DNA from: Pleurodeles waltl
Lineage: Eukaryota; Chordata; Amphibia; Caudata; Salamandridae
Direction: 5' to 3'
DNA: 64,000 nt
NCBI RefSeq assembly: GCF_031143425.1
Contig: NC_090437.1
Coordinates: 1,173,200,863-1,173,264,862 of the forward strand
Part shown: positions 46,593 through 57,700 of the stretch, piece after piece
How positions within the stretch are numbered: the first letter of the stretch is position 1
Layout: each line of letters starts with the position of its first letter
Program-made: the position numbers and the translations under genes
Notes under the pieces: generated by a model
What the model was told of the DNA's origin: nothing
Database searches by the model: none
Seen by the model: only the letters and a program-made list of their open reading frames with translations

Positions 46593-47130
46593 GTCATAAA
46601 ACCCATTTAACAATTCTTGGAGGTAGTTGGCGGTTAACATCAAAAGAACAGCATCATCTGAATAAAGAAGAACTGGGATGGCCTGTGTGCCGAATCGGGG
46701 AATGCCTGGACTGTATAATTCTAAAAAGGGACCTAAGGAGTTAATATATAATGAAAATAAAAAAGGAGCAAGTATATCGTCCCGTCTCACTCCTCTGGAT
46801 ACCCCAATTGATTCTGTACAATCACCAGAAAGAGTATAATGCCCCTTAGTAGTTGTACCAGTATGAAGGTGTTGCACTAAATCCACAAAAGAAAGATCGA
46901 TCCCTGCCTGATCCTTTAAGACCCATAACGTATCCCTGCCCACAAGGTCAAAAGCACAGGGGAGTTCCATAAATGCCATATGAAGCAAACCTCTCCTGGC
47001 TTTCACATACTTCCCTCAAATGAGCGTTAGATTCCACTGTCCCCAATTTAGATATAAAGCCGTATTGTAGCGGTGAAAGGAAAGCAGCGGATAAGGCCCA
47101 AATCTCGAATTTATCTAAAATGACCCGCCT
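46593..47130 (-). pseudogene. LINE X reverse transcriptase remnant
   Basis: The minus strand reads 'SPLQYGFISKLGTVESNAHL' (about 47075-47020). After a frame break come 'PCAFDLVGRDTLWVLKDQAG', 'IGVSRGVRRDDILAPFLFSL' and VLLYSDDAVLLML (about 46700). The catalytic motif is YSDD instead of YADD. The open frame enters the MITE at 46592 after 'LLNGFYDF', so the apparent 268-codon frame is a chimera; its last third is MITE sequence. Confidence 0.8.
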
Positions 47131-47149
47131 GGAATCCGGAGGGGGCCCT

Positions 47150-50100
47150 CACTATGTTCTTTTCAGGGAGGCACACTCCAGTTTTGTTATGCCACTGCGA
47201 GTCCTGGTCCCTGAATTCAAATTTGAAATCAAGGTAAATGCATTAATTTAGGGTTATTAGTTTATTGATGTAGAGTCATGCATTAGAACCCAAGTTAGGA
47301 CCTCCGTAGGAGTGACCTGATAACCCCTATGTGGCAAGTAAAAGAAGCTTCCGGCCCCATTCGGGTTACATCTCCCATGGGAACACCACGGGTTGGCTGT
47401 GCTTCAGAAGGCTAAGTCCAAACACATATTAGCCAGGCAATAAAAAACACTAATAAATACAAAAGGCCACCTGCATAAATAAGGCTGACTAAAAGACATA
47501 TTCACATTTCTATTTCTCCTCATTGTAGGGCTTCTATGATCTGATTAGATTTCCAACTCTTTTAAGATTCTCAAAAACCCCCATGAGTAGTAAGAGACAT
47601 CTATGCAAGTCAAACAGTATCACCAGTACCCATGCTGCCCCAACACATAGTCCGTCCAAGATAATTCAACCAAAGTTGATCCCACTTACTCCAATATTCC
47701 TTGGAGTGCAATTACATTTGTATTTTGGGATTGTATGTAAATGCTCACAAAATTAGAACTTTGTGGATCCAATACCTGCTCAGTAACCAAGCCCAGGCTT
47801 CTTCCATTAATCAGTTTCTGCAAATGTCTATGGTAAATGTGTATATTTTGGCATTTCAGCTATAGTTACTTGCACAAGAAAAGTTTTGAAAAAAGTGTTT
47901 ATTGGCTTACAAGGCACTATGAAATGAACTTGAGAACAGTAACTGAAACACAAGACAGAGTTCAATCGGTGTCAAATAAAACATTTGAAAATGTAAGCAA
48001 AACACGACCACGCTATAGCAAGAGTTCCTATCAATGAATACTTTCTGCATGGTGCAAAATGACAAGTATTCACTCAACAGGGGATAATCTTCTCATTATA
48101 CATATAATTTGCAACATGATCTCATTTTGACCCTTAGGAAACATCCCTTATGACTACAAATGTTTCAGTTAAACTGATTTTATACATCTTCAGATTTCTC
48201 TTGAAAAATAATGCACTCCTCTTTCGATGAAACTACCCTCCGGCTCAAATTCTCGTTTTCCAAAAATCTGTTGTTAGCTGCATCTGCCCCAGCTCCCTTT
48301 CTTCAAGTTCAGAGGTGTCTTTGTTCACATCCTTCAATTCCCACTTTTGGTCAGTATGTTAGGTAGGATATGTCATCTTTCAATCCTTAGAAAAGGGAGT
48401 CTAAAAAGTCCCTGATTATCATGTCGCAGATGTGTTACTATCCCAGGCTTCACTGTCTCTCGACCCTTTCTCTTGTGTGTCTCCTTTAATTTGATCCAGC
48501 TTTATTAGTATGTCCTTTACAGATGGCACATGTTTACTCTTGCCATGGTGATCGGTCCCACTGCTGTGAGCTCACCCAATTTGTATGAGACACATATTAG
48601 TGTTTATTTTCAACCTCCCCTACTGATATTATAATCTCCTTCTGCCTCCTTGCTGCTGATGATAAATCTGATTTACCTGTCCACCTCTTCTACCTACTGC
48701 CTCTTCCTTTCAACTCCTTTCTTGTTTGTGGTTATTCCCACTATTGCCCAGGTCTCTGCACCCAGAGTCTGCTGCAATGCTTTGAGACTGTGCAGGTGCA
48801 AATATCAAAGGGTGGCCTGATGGAGGTCCAAATCCAGCTAGATAAACATTTAGAGAACATTGGGTGGATCCCTCCTCAGAGTTTATCTTGCTTATGTAGA
48901 GCCCATGATAGGAATATTCATGTCTATAACTAAGGCAAAAATCTGGCCACTCTCTTTTGTGGTACCTGCCTTTGTTCTGGTGTGGGCCTCCTCACTTCAC
49001 ACCTATTAATGCTTCTCAGGAAGAAGATCACTTTTGTCATGACTGTTTCTCTAAGTTGTCCTTCAGGGACCCCACCCATCGCTGGGAGCAATGTTGCACC
49101 CCCTCATTCGGGGCCTCTTTTGGGCTTTCACTCTAGTGTTCCATGCCACATGCCAGACAGCACTGCACCGTGAGACCAAGCCCCTGTTGCTGCTGGACTT
49201 GCTTCTATGCATCAGACTATGTCAGTGAGGCCTCAGTATAAATCAAGTCTGCAGCAATGCTCCACTTTTTTGAGCTGTTGATCTTCTCAGGATCATAGAG
49301 CCCAAGTATTAAGGCCACCAAGGCTGACTCTTTTCTACCCTTCAGCGTACTCCTACGCTACTTCCACACTGGTGGGGCAGCATCGCATGCCTTCACATGC
49401 TTCAGCCACCAGGCCACCAGGCCTCAAGTTAATTTCGGTCTCTGCATGTCTTGCCACCCTTGTGATAGGTGATACTCTACTTGCTCAATTTTCCAGAGGG
49501 TTCCAGGTGCCTCTGTACTCAAACAAAGTGCAGATGAGGGGTCTTGCTGTCCTACTACTATTTAGTGGAGAAGGCTGGGATAGAGAGCAATAGAAAAGCA
49601 TCCTATGCCATTTCTGCTTGGGCAGTAGCCCACATCTTTTCATTCCGAAAAAGACCTAGCATTTGAGCTGATTGACTTAGACTCTTTACAGATAAGTCAG
49701 GCATAGATGAATATAGGGAAGACAGACAATTACACCTAATGATGGGAGAAATGGCACAATACCACTTTCTAGGGTAGGCAAAAAGCCAGGGCCTACTGTT
49801 GGCAGTAGAAATGATTCAAATGATAACAAATTTAAAACCGGTTTACCAGGAAGAAAGGCATTAGTTGGTGTAAGAATGAACATCATGAAAGGAAGTGTCT
49901 TTCTCAAAGCATCAGACTCTGAGACTGAAATAAAAGGAAGTGTGATCAATCTATGCAGCAGGAAAAGTGGGTCCTGAGATAGGACACTAAGCGATCATAT
50001 GCACTGGAAGAGAACCCTGAAAACTAAAGGAACATAAATATCACTCATGAACAGGGGTCACACCCTCCTGCACTAATGCAGAAGTGATTATGAGGCTGAA

Positions 50101-50688
50101 TAAAGGACAACAGAAAAAATAGGCATCCCAATGAAACAGTTACTGTGCATTAGATGACCAAGCTCAAACTTATGACTATGTACTAGATCTTTTATTAGAC
50201 CACAGATATTCCAAAAACAAAGCTAGCATCCAGAGATTACGGTACACATTGAGGCAAAGTGGTAAATGGCAAAGTAGGGTTGAATTGACTTTCAACAAAT
50301 ATTCAAGGTTCTTTGCCAGTATGGAGTGCCAAGACACAGAGACATGGAGTGCATGTATATAAAAAGAAATCACAAAGGATAATCTGAGATTATTTAACAT
50401 ACGCAAATTGAAAGTCCAAGTTACTTTCTTACCTCGCTGAAATGTGATTTTGTCCTCAGAGCTATGTACACATTGAGGAACTAGCATTAAAAAACATATT
50501 TTACATGGAAAAAATCTTAAACGCAAGTTTTTCAAAACATTCCTAAACTTTCAAAACATGCTTATGCAGTTTATGTGGCAGAAATGAAAAACACAGGTGA
50601 CCTTGAGTTTGAAGTAAGGGCTGCAAAACTCAAAATCACACCATAAGTACAGAAAGGAAAAACTTAGGAATCTACAGAAAGAGATTAA
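47150..50688. other. Intronic sequence, nothing recognised
   Basis: Short random open frames only. No motif of a known family was recognised on either strand. Confidence 0.4.
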
Positions 50689-51616
50689 GGCCCGTATTTA
50701 TACTCCGTTTGCGCTGAATTAGCGTCGTTTTTTTCGACGCAAATTCGGCGCAAAACTAACGCCATATTTATACTTTGGCGTTAGACGCGTCTAGCGCCAA
50801 AGTATTGCCAAATAGCGTCATTTTTTTGCGTGAACGCCTTCCTTGCGTTAATGAGATGCAAGGAAGGCGTTCCCGTCTAAAAAAATGACGGCGACGCAAA
50901 TGCGTCGTATTTATACTCCCGGGCAAAAATCACGCCCGGGAGTTGGCGGGTCAAAAAACCCCGCATTTGCGCCACTATTTAACGCCTGGGTCAGGGTAGG
51001 CGTTAAGGGGCCTGTGGGCTCAAAATGAGCCCACAGATGCCCTCCCCTGCCCCCAGGGACCCCCCCTGCCACCCCTGCCCACCCCAGGAGGACACCCAAG
51101 GATGGAGGGATCCACCCCAGGGACATTCAGGTAAGTTCAGGTAAGTATAATTTTTTATATATTTTTTTTTTTTTTTGGGTGGCATAGGGGGGCCTTATTT
51201 GTGCCCCCCTACATGCCACTATGCCCAATGACCATGCCCAGGGGACGCAAGTCCCCTGGGCATGGCCATTGGGCAAGGGGGCATGACTCCTGTCTTTACT
51301 AAGACAGGAGTCATGAAATGGCGTCTGGGCGTCGTAAAAAAATGGCGCAAATCGGGTTGAGGCGATTCTTTTGCCTCAACCTGACTTGCCCCATTTTAAG
51401 ACGCCCTAACGTCATTTTTTCCCAACGCCGGCGCTGCCTGGTCTACGTGTTTTTTTTCCACGCACACCAGGCAGCGCCGGTCTGCTTGCGCCGGCTAACG
51501 CCATTCCATAAATACGGCGCCCGCATGGCGCTTCAGAATGGCGTTAGACGGCGCTAAATGTTTTGACGCTAAACTGCGTTAGCGCAGTTTAGCGTCAAAA
51601 AGTATAAATATGGGCC
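50689..51616. mobile_element. Long foldback MITE, TAA target duplication
   Basis: A 928-bp element with ends GGCCCGTATTTATACT and AGTATAAATATGGGCC and TAA on both sides (50686-50688 and 51617-51619). Internal words such as 'aacgcc', 'gcgtc' and 'ggcgtt' recur in both orientations. The central part holds further palindromes (e.g. 51225-51270, gcccaggggacgcaagtcc folding to its complement; 51283-51314 around 'actcctgtctttactaagac'). Confidence 0.9.
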
Positions 51617-51619
51617 TAA

Positions 51620-51892
51620 GGGTCTCATTATGAGTGTGGCGGTCCGAGGACCGACACACTTGAATTTGACAGTCGGACTGCCGTACTCCAGGAGGTTTGA
51701 CCGCCCAAGTACAATCCTGGCAGGCGGACCCACCCGACAACTGCCGTCCCCGCCAGGAACATGGTTCCTGATGGCATGATGACAGTCAGAGTTGTACTCA
51801 GGCAGGGCGGCACTGAACACAGTGCCACCTGGCTGATTACAACTTCCCTCACCGTCAGCCTTTCCAGCCTTGCCAAAGTTCAAATGAGGCCC
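51620..51892. mobile_element. Harbinger-like MITE sharing a TAA with its neighbour
   Basis: A 273-bp element with ends GGGTCTCATTATGAG and AATGAGGCCC. TAA flanks it at 51617-51619 and 51893-51895. The left TAA is also the right target duplication of the 50689-51616 element, so one of the two inserted exactly at the edge of the other. Confidence 0.85.
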
Positions 51893-51895
51893 TAA

Positions 51896-53045
51896 ATTAT
51901 TAATTTAAAGAGAAATTAGATATCATTAGTAATATGTGGACAACAATTACAAATGTAATAGAAAATAGGGATGTAAAAGTGTTCAGGGGCTTATATGTAA
52001 GTAGGTTTCATCAGTTATGGAAAGTGTCAACTAATCAGAAGAAAGAGTAAGAATGGATGGAATATCCACAATGGAGGATGACTGTGAAGTGTTGGGCAGC
52101 TTTGAGAGTCGATATTTCCCTTCAATCAGCCTGGAGGAAATTACAGATATAATTAAAGGCTTTTAAATTAGTAGAGCTGCGGGTGGCATCACAAATGGGG
52201 CGAGGCTTTGTGCCCATATTTTAATATCATTTAAAATCTAGTTGTGCTTTTACCTAGTTGGAAGGGTTCTCCCATTTTAAGACAAGGAACCCTGAGGATC
52301 GTTGAGCGCACATGTTCATGTCAATGACAGATGTTGCTTCACAATCTTTGCTCGGGTATTGCTTAGGAGTGTTGAAGAATGAGTGACAGATAATCGGCTA
52401 ATGCCAATTGAAGAAGCTGAGTTCAGGCTTGGACAATCAACTTTTCATCACATTTTTGTGCTTGAGCGCATCTATTGCACAGCTGTAAGAAGCGGAAGGA
52501 TAAGTATTCGGTATGTTAATTTGAAATGAAAACTGATTTGTGGTTAGGAGGTTGTGGTGGAAGAAACTGGTAAATTGTGGGATACCTTATGGGTTCTACT
52601 CACTCCTGATAACTTTTCATAGAGATACTGAGCACAGGTTTATCCCAGGTCTTTGAGGGAAACGACAGAACAGAATCCAAAGAAATTATGTTTTGAATCA
52701 AGCATGTGTTATCACCTTTGTTGTTTATCAGGCCTCCCAACTACATTATGTGTTGCCAGGAGAAGACAGCTTAAGGTGAAAATTCATCAAGTTAACTTCC
52801 TCTCTTGTGCTGGTGATCCTGTAAAAGTTGACAACACTGCAGAGGGTATAAAGGTGTATTTGATTGCCTTTATATGTTGTAAATCTCACTGACTCACTAT
52901 TAATGTTTGAAAGAGCCAGGTCTTGCAGTATGGTAAGAAGAAGGGTTCACTCAATTGAATGTTAAATGCTATTAGGCTAAGAGAGTGAAATCCAACCAAC
53001 ATCTAGGAGTCAACTTCGATGACAAGCTTACCTCTAAGCAGGTTT
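51896..53045 (+). mobile_element. LINE fragment related to LINE X
   Basis: Plus-strand RT remnants: 'EEITDIIKGF' and 'SRAAGGITNGA' (about 52137-52200), 'VTDNRLMPIEEAEFRLGQST' (about 52383-52440, then HHIFVLERIYC), and a YADD-like region reduced to 'NFLSCAGDPVKV' (52793). The post-RT 'LGVNFDDKLTSKQV' lies near 53000. Many frame changes. Confidence 0.65.
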
Positions 53046-53109
53046 AATCATTTTTATGGTGGCCATTTATTAAATCTTTTACTTTGATAATACAAAGCTA
53101 AAGTAACAC

Positions 53110-53640
53110 CTCTAGTCATTTATATTTTTTCCTGGTTAAGTTCTCGAAAGCGTCCCTAAATTGATCTTTTCGAGGGCAAAGGCTTTAGGCTTACCTCGGG
53201 CTGCAGTGATTTTTAAAGCAATAAAACTGAAATTTGATTTTTGTTCCCTGACATAGTTAGTGAAAGCTGAATGTATAATCTTCATGAAATCTTTAATGAA
53301 GTCAGAACACAAGTCCTTGACAGCTAAGTCAAACCTTTGTGGATCTGTACAAAATGTGAGGTGAGTACTGTTGTCAGATGTACAGTACATGCAAGGCAAA
53401 ACATCTCTTACATTTTATGAAGGCCATTAGCATAAAGTTGACACAGAGGATTATGTTTAGCAAATACCTGTAGCAAACTTGACACAATATTTCTTGCTCT
53501 TTTTCCTGGGTCAACTGCTCAAAACATATTGTTTTGAAAATCCTCCGGCTTGTTGTAACTGTCAATGTCTTACAAGCCCAAATGAAGTGATTCACCTCTT
53601 TCTTCTGTGTCTGCAATTTTTAGCTTAGAGAAAATATATC
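53110..53640 (-). mobile_element. Possible LINE C-terminal fragment
   Basis: Two minus-strand open segments (53374-53616, 53136-53399) read 'NHFIWACKTLTVTTSRRIF' and 'HLTFCTDPQRFDLAVKDL'. Such 'HF.WACP'-like segments occur at LINE C-termini. No boundary with the preceding plus-strand fragment is visible. Low certainty. Confidence 0.35.
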
Positions 53641-53679
53641 TGAAACAACAAATCGCGTCTCGTGCAAAGCAGAAGGGGG

Positions 53680-54180
53680 GAGCGGCGCGCAGGGGAAATT
53701 AAATTAAATTAAAAAATAATGTAATTTTTTTTTAAAACACTTACCTTACCACTGGGCGCCACTCCGCTCCTCCATCTCCTCGCTGCACGCAGGCACAGGC
53801 TCCCAGCTTGCTCTGCACCAATCCTAACACTGCTGAGAACAGTGTTAGGATTGGCTAGGAGAGCCCAGCCTCGGAGCTCCCAGGCAGACTGGGAGCCTGT
53901 GCAGGCTCTCTCCAGCCCGGCCACTGTGTTGCTGGGCTGGAGGGAGCCTACTGCGCATGTTTGTTTGGCCGGCCTGAGATGGCAGGCCAAACACACATGC
54001 GCACTGAAGGGGAGTGCTGTGCACTCCCCCTCATTGCTCGTCACCCGGTGGCCCCGCCCATTTCCCCAAAAATTCTATAATAAACACAGTTTAATATCGT
54101 TTTTGGGGAAAAGGTTTTCAGCTGCCGCTGCTGGTGGGGGAGGGCGGGTGACGCTCCTCCACCCCTCGAAAACAACTATG
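53680..54180. repeat. Multi-hairpin GC-rich repeat
   Basis: Contains nested and serial inverted repeats: caggctcccag (53785) with ctgggagcctg (53888); 'ccaatcctaacactg' with 'cagtgttaggattgg' (53818-53854); 'tccagcccggc..gctgggctgga' (53911-53941); 'gtttggccggcc..ggcaggccaaac' (53963-53992). Probably another non-autonomous DNA element, but ends and target duplication were not found. Confidence 0.6.
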
Positions 54181-54817
54181 TAAAGATGTGTTGAGGTCAA
54201 GGGTGTAGCTTGGGCTTTAAGATTAGGATGGTGTGAGCTTCAGATTTCCCAACAGTCACACTGGCAAATAATGTGAAAATACATTATAGGGCAAGCATGG
54301 TGCACAAGAGGGGCTTAGGGTTAGCGTAAAAGGAGTTGGGTGCAACTTGGTAGCAGATCTAAGTGGGAGAAAGCACATTATTATGTGAAATAACCAGCAT
54401 TTTTAAGTACTCCTAAACACAGTGAGGGCGAGTGCGTGTGTGCGTTTTTGTGTGTGTAAAATTCCAGGTGAAATCCGACAGACACCTCACCATACCCAAC
54501 TAAAAGCCCCTGTACCCAACTATTTAGCACAAGATACATTTATGAGGGGGGTGTACCACCACCCCCCCGAAGCTACGCTTCTGGTTGAGGTGCCCTACCA
54601 TTGCAACCGCTTTTAATTTGCTGTATAATTTAGGATGAGAAAGCAGTACTTCATTTGACCCAGTGATTACCGGTGCTCAGTACCGTATCTTAATTGTCAA
54701 CAGGGGTATTTATGACAGTATGCCATGTGGTGGTTCTGTTTGTCTAATTTACAGGTGAGCACAACAACAGTTGTTTGTTAACAGACTATCCATTAAAAAT
54801 GGCAAATATCTACATAC

Positions 54818-55023
54818 CAAGTTATTAATATAGCTCTCTGGGCGTAGACTATAACGAATTGTCAAACTTGTAGGAGTGTGATGGTCAGTAGTTGTGTTGG
54901 TACTGTCATTGACAGCGATGTCAAGGGCAATGGGTGGTCCAAGCTGCAGTCGTCTCCTAACAAGGTCGCTGACACATATGTTTTGTTTTTCACAAATGAA
55001 GCACTGTGTATGTTTTTCCATTG
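54818..55023 (-). other. Candidate exon of unknown identity
   Basis: The minus strand shows a T-rich acceptor (ttgcattcttcag, AG at 55025-55024), a frame open from an ATG at 55021 to the end, and a donor TTG|GTATGT (GT at 54817-54816). The frame reads MEKHTQCFICEKQNICVSDL, then 'LGPPIALDIAVNDSTNTTTD'. A CxxC followed by basic residues is present but no known domain is recognised. It does not match any part of ABLIM2 I know. It could be a transposon-derived segment, an alternative or lineage-specific exon, or chance. Confidence 0.3.
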
Positions 55024-55859
55024 CTGAAGAATGCAAAACAAAATGGATGACTGGGGATACAACAGAATAAAGAGTAAAGAGGCACTTATTAATTAAGCTG
55101 AACAGAAATCACATTTTCCTTGAAAGAAAAACATTTAAATTCATGACTATCCCGAAGCCCACTTGTCTCAGAGCACCAGAAAAAAGAAGGCAATGGACTA
55201 ATGACAACCGAGAAAACCCCATAAAATAAATGTTATTCATGGTTTTCAAAACCCAACTGCCGTGAGGCACCAGATGACCACACTGAACACGGAAAGTAGG
55301 TGACAGATTAAACGTTGAGGAAAATGCCGGGTGTCCCTCTGTGCCAAGAACCCCAGACTTCAAAGTAATGAAAACGAAAAGTGATGGCACCATTCTCAGA
55401 AAACATGATGGACTATATGTGGAACTTAACTAGCAACTTACTAATACCACTTCATTGACGACTGCCTATCACTGAGGCTGACATATCGGCCCTACTACTG
55501 AAAACGACACACACCTCTGAACATTTAGTCTTGACCTATCAGATGAAAACAGACACACGTTATACATTAATTCGTGCTGAACTGATGATAGGGCCTTTGG
55601 CACTCCCAAGAACGAACACCAGAGCGTGTACCCGAAGACTAAAAAAAACATCAAGTACAGGACGTAAAAGAAAGGAAAGCCCGACCCAGGTCACCGATTC
55701 AATATATTTTGTGCTAGAAATAGGGTTAACTTACCTGAATATCACTATGCATTGATGGCAAATTTAGTTTAAGCGCACAAAGATCACTGTGAGGTAACAA
55801 AGAACAATATGCCTTTGGAGTTTCAAGAGTACACCAAGGTGCAAGCTACACTATGGAAT
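55024..55859. other. Intronic sequence, nothing recognised
   Basis: Lies between the candidate exon and the Gypsy element. Short open frames on both strands have no recognisable motif. Confidence 0.4.
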
Positions 55860-56036
55860 TGAAACGGCTACGGCACGATGGATACTCTGGAGCCAGAAGG
55901 TAAGTAACTTTCTTCTTTATTAAGAACAGAGTACGAGGAACAGGTCCGTCCAGGAACACACCGAAGCTCAACTGACACAAGTCGATTCCTCAAATCATAG
56001 ACGTAGTGGAACCCAGTCATGTCACCGGCCTCAACA
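55860..56036 (-). repeat. Gypsy 3' LTR (~177 bp)
   Basis: Begins TGTTGAGGCCGGTGAC after the purine run AGGGTGGAA and ends CCGTTTCA. It carries AATAAA at 55921-55916, the likely polyadenylation signal of the element, in the sense of ablim2. It shares a long identical core with the LTR at 60845. Confidence 0.85.
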
Positions 56037-56149
56037 TTCCACCCTAGCATAAGCACACACAACACCCCCCCTTTATCCTAACTAATAAAAACAACACACA
56101 AAAAAAAAAATCACGCAACACAAGTACAACCACCCACCCTCTAGATATC

Positions 56150-57700
56150 CTGAATACCTGCATGTATCCCAACACAAAATCTTTCAACCAACACGGTGGT
56201 ATCACCTTCCTCCTTCCTTCACACAACACACCATCTGAAGGCTCCATTACAAGATCCGATACTTGCCTCTCATCTCCTGTACAGCCTTCGTACTCATTCA
56301 TACCAACCTCACGATCACCAACAACACTCGTCCGGTCAAGATTATGAAAACCATCCTCACCAGACACATGACGTTCTACCTCATCCTCTAAACAATCAGA
56401 AGTTCTTCTTACATCCACTGCTCCATCCATATCCATGTCACTACCTGTAAGATTCTGCCCACAGTTAAGCAAAGCAACACATTACCCTACCATCACTCAA
56501 TTTAACAGCATTATGCAGCACTTCCATCACCTGCTCTGGTTCAAAATACTGACTCTCACCCTTCCTAACCTTATAGGGCTTCTTAACACGGACCCAATCA
56601 CCCACATTAACGTTGACGGACTCCACACTATGAAGGTTATCATAATAGGATTTAATTTTTGCTTATGATCTGTCCAAACAATCCCTTACCAACTCTGTGG
56701 ACCATTGTTTAATTCCGGTATCCACCAACCAAGCAGGGTTATGTTTACTCCTAGGATTTCTTCCTCTCATAATAACAAAAGGACTTAATCCCATTGCACC
56801 ATTCTCTGTGATTCTATATGCCCACACCGCCTTGAAAACAGCAGTATGCCAGTCCACACACTTGCCCAAAGCTCCTTGAGTAACACCCTTGATGATTCGA
56901 TTAAACCTTTCTACAGTGCCATTACCACTGGGATTATATAGAGATGTAGTTTTATGCTTAATCCCCACTCTCTCAAAATACTTCCTTGCAGCATCAGAAA
57001 CAAATTGCACACCATTGTCATTCAACAATTTTGCTGGAATACCTTCGGACAAAAACGTTTTGTACAGGAATTCCAAAACTGTAGTAGTATCAGCCCTTCC
57101 TACTATTCCAACATCCGGCCATTTAGAATACAAGTCAATTAGTACAATCACATACTCCTGTGCATCTCCTACCAGACCAAACAAATCCACAGCAACACAC
57201 TCCCATGGTTGCTTGGGTAAAAGTATTTGCTCCATAAGTGGTCTTAGAGTACACAAACTCTTATCAGCTGTAGAACACACCCTACAAGATCTAACAAATC
57301 TTTCCACAGCCTTGTCCACGCCCGGCCACCAAAATAAATCCTTAACCACAGATTTGGTCCTGACCATGCCAAAATGGCCTTTGTGACACAGTTCCAAAAT
57401 CGCCTCCTTCACACCACATGGAGGAACAATTTTATCTCCCCTCAAAATAACATCCTTAATCACTGAAAGTTCAGATCTAACTTCCCAAAAGTACTTTCAA
57501 GATTCTGTTAGCTGGTCCTTCCTAGGCCACCCTTCCATAACATACTTTAGAATAGATTGCAATACAGCATCCCCTTCCATCTCCTTTTCCCAAAAATCTT
57601 TATTCAGAGCAGGTTTGCCAGAATCATGTACAAGAGCAATACTGAATTCACTCCACGGATCATCCACACACTTTTCTAATGGATTTGGCAATCTAGACAA
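56150..57700 (-). pseudogene. Gypsy integrase remnant and pol C-terminus
   Basis: Contains the zinc-binding HHCC domain (LCHKGHFG ... CRVC), then the catalytic core with all three acidic residues: VAVDLFG, LLNDNGVQFVSD and GNGTVERFNRIIK. In-frame stops: TGA at about 57496-57494 upstream of the zinc domain, TAA at about 56662-56660 after the core, and TAA at 56467-56465. Between the last two the frame continues with the C-terminal domain (VGDWVRVKKPYKV). A final pol tail (IPPCWLKDFV, about 56180) is in another frame. No chromodomain recognised. Confidence 0.88.

Larger units (their letters stand above)
44530..47130 (-). mobile_element. LINE X, minus-strand 5'-truncated copy split by a MITE
   Basis: The minus-strand copy starts inside the RT (about 47130). 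It contains RT motifs to 46590, a MITE at 45959-46589, then the post-RT region (45955 to about 45030) and a 3' UTR ending in a (GAT)n tail at 44531-44540. The transcription sense is that of ablim2. The terminus matches the fragment at 19697. Confidence 0.8.

Noticed and set aside
46200..47006. 268-codon open frame on the minus strand
   Set aside because: It is a chimera: LINE RT down to 46593 and then MITE hairpin sequence.
50434..50485. Short segment between an AG after a T-rich run and AGCGAG|GTAAGA on the minus strand
   Set aside because: About 50 bp, no recognisable peptide, and not matching any ABLIM2 exon; splice-like words of this quality occur by chance in 64 kb.
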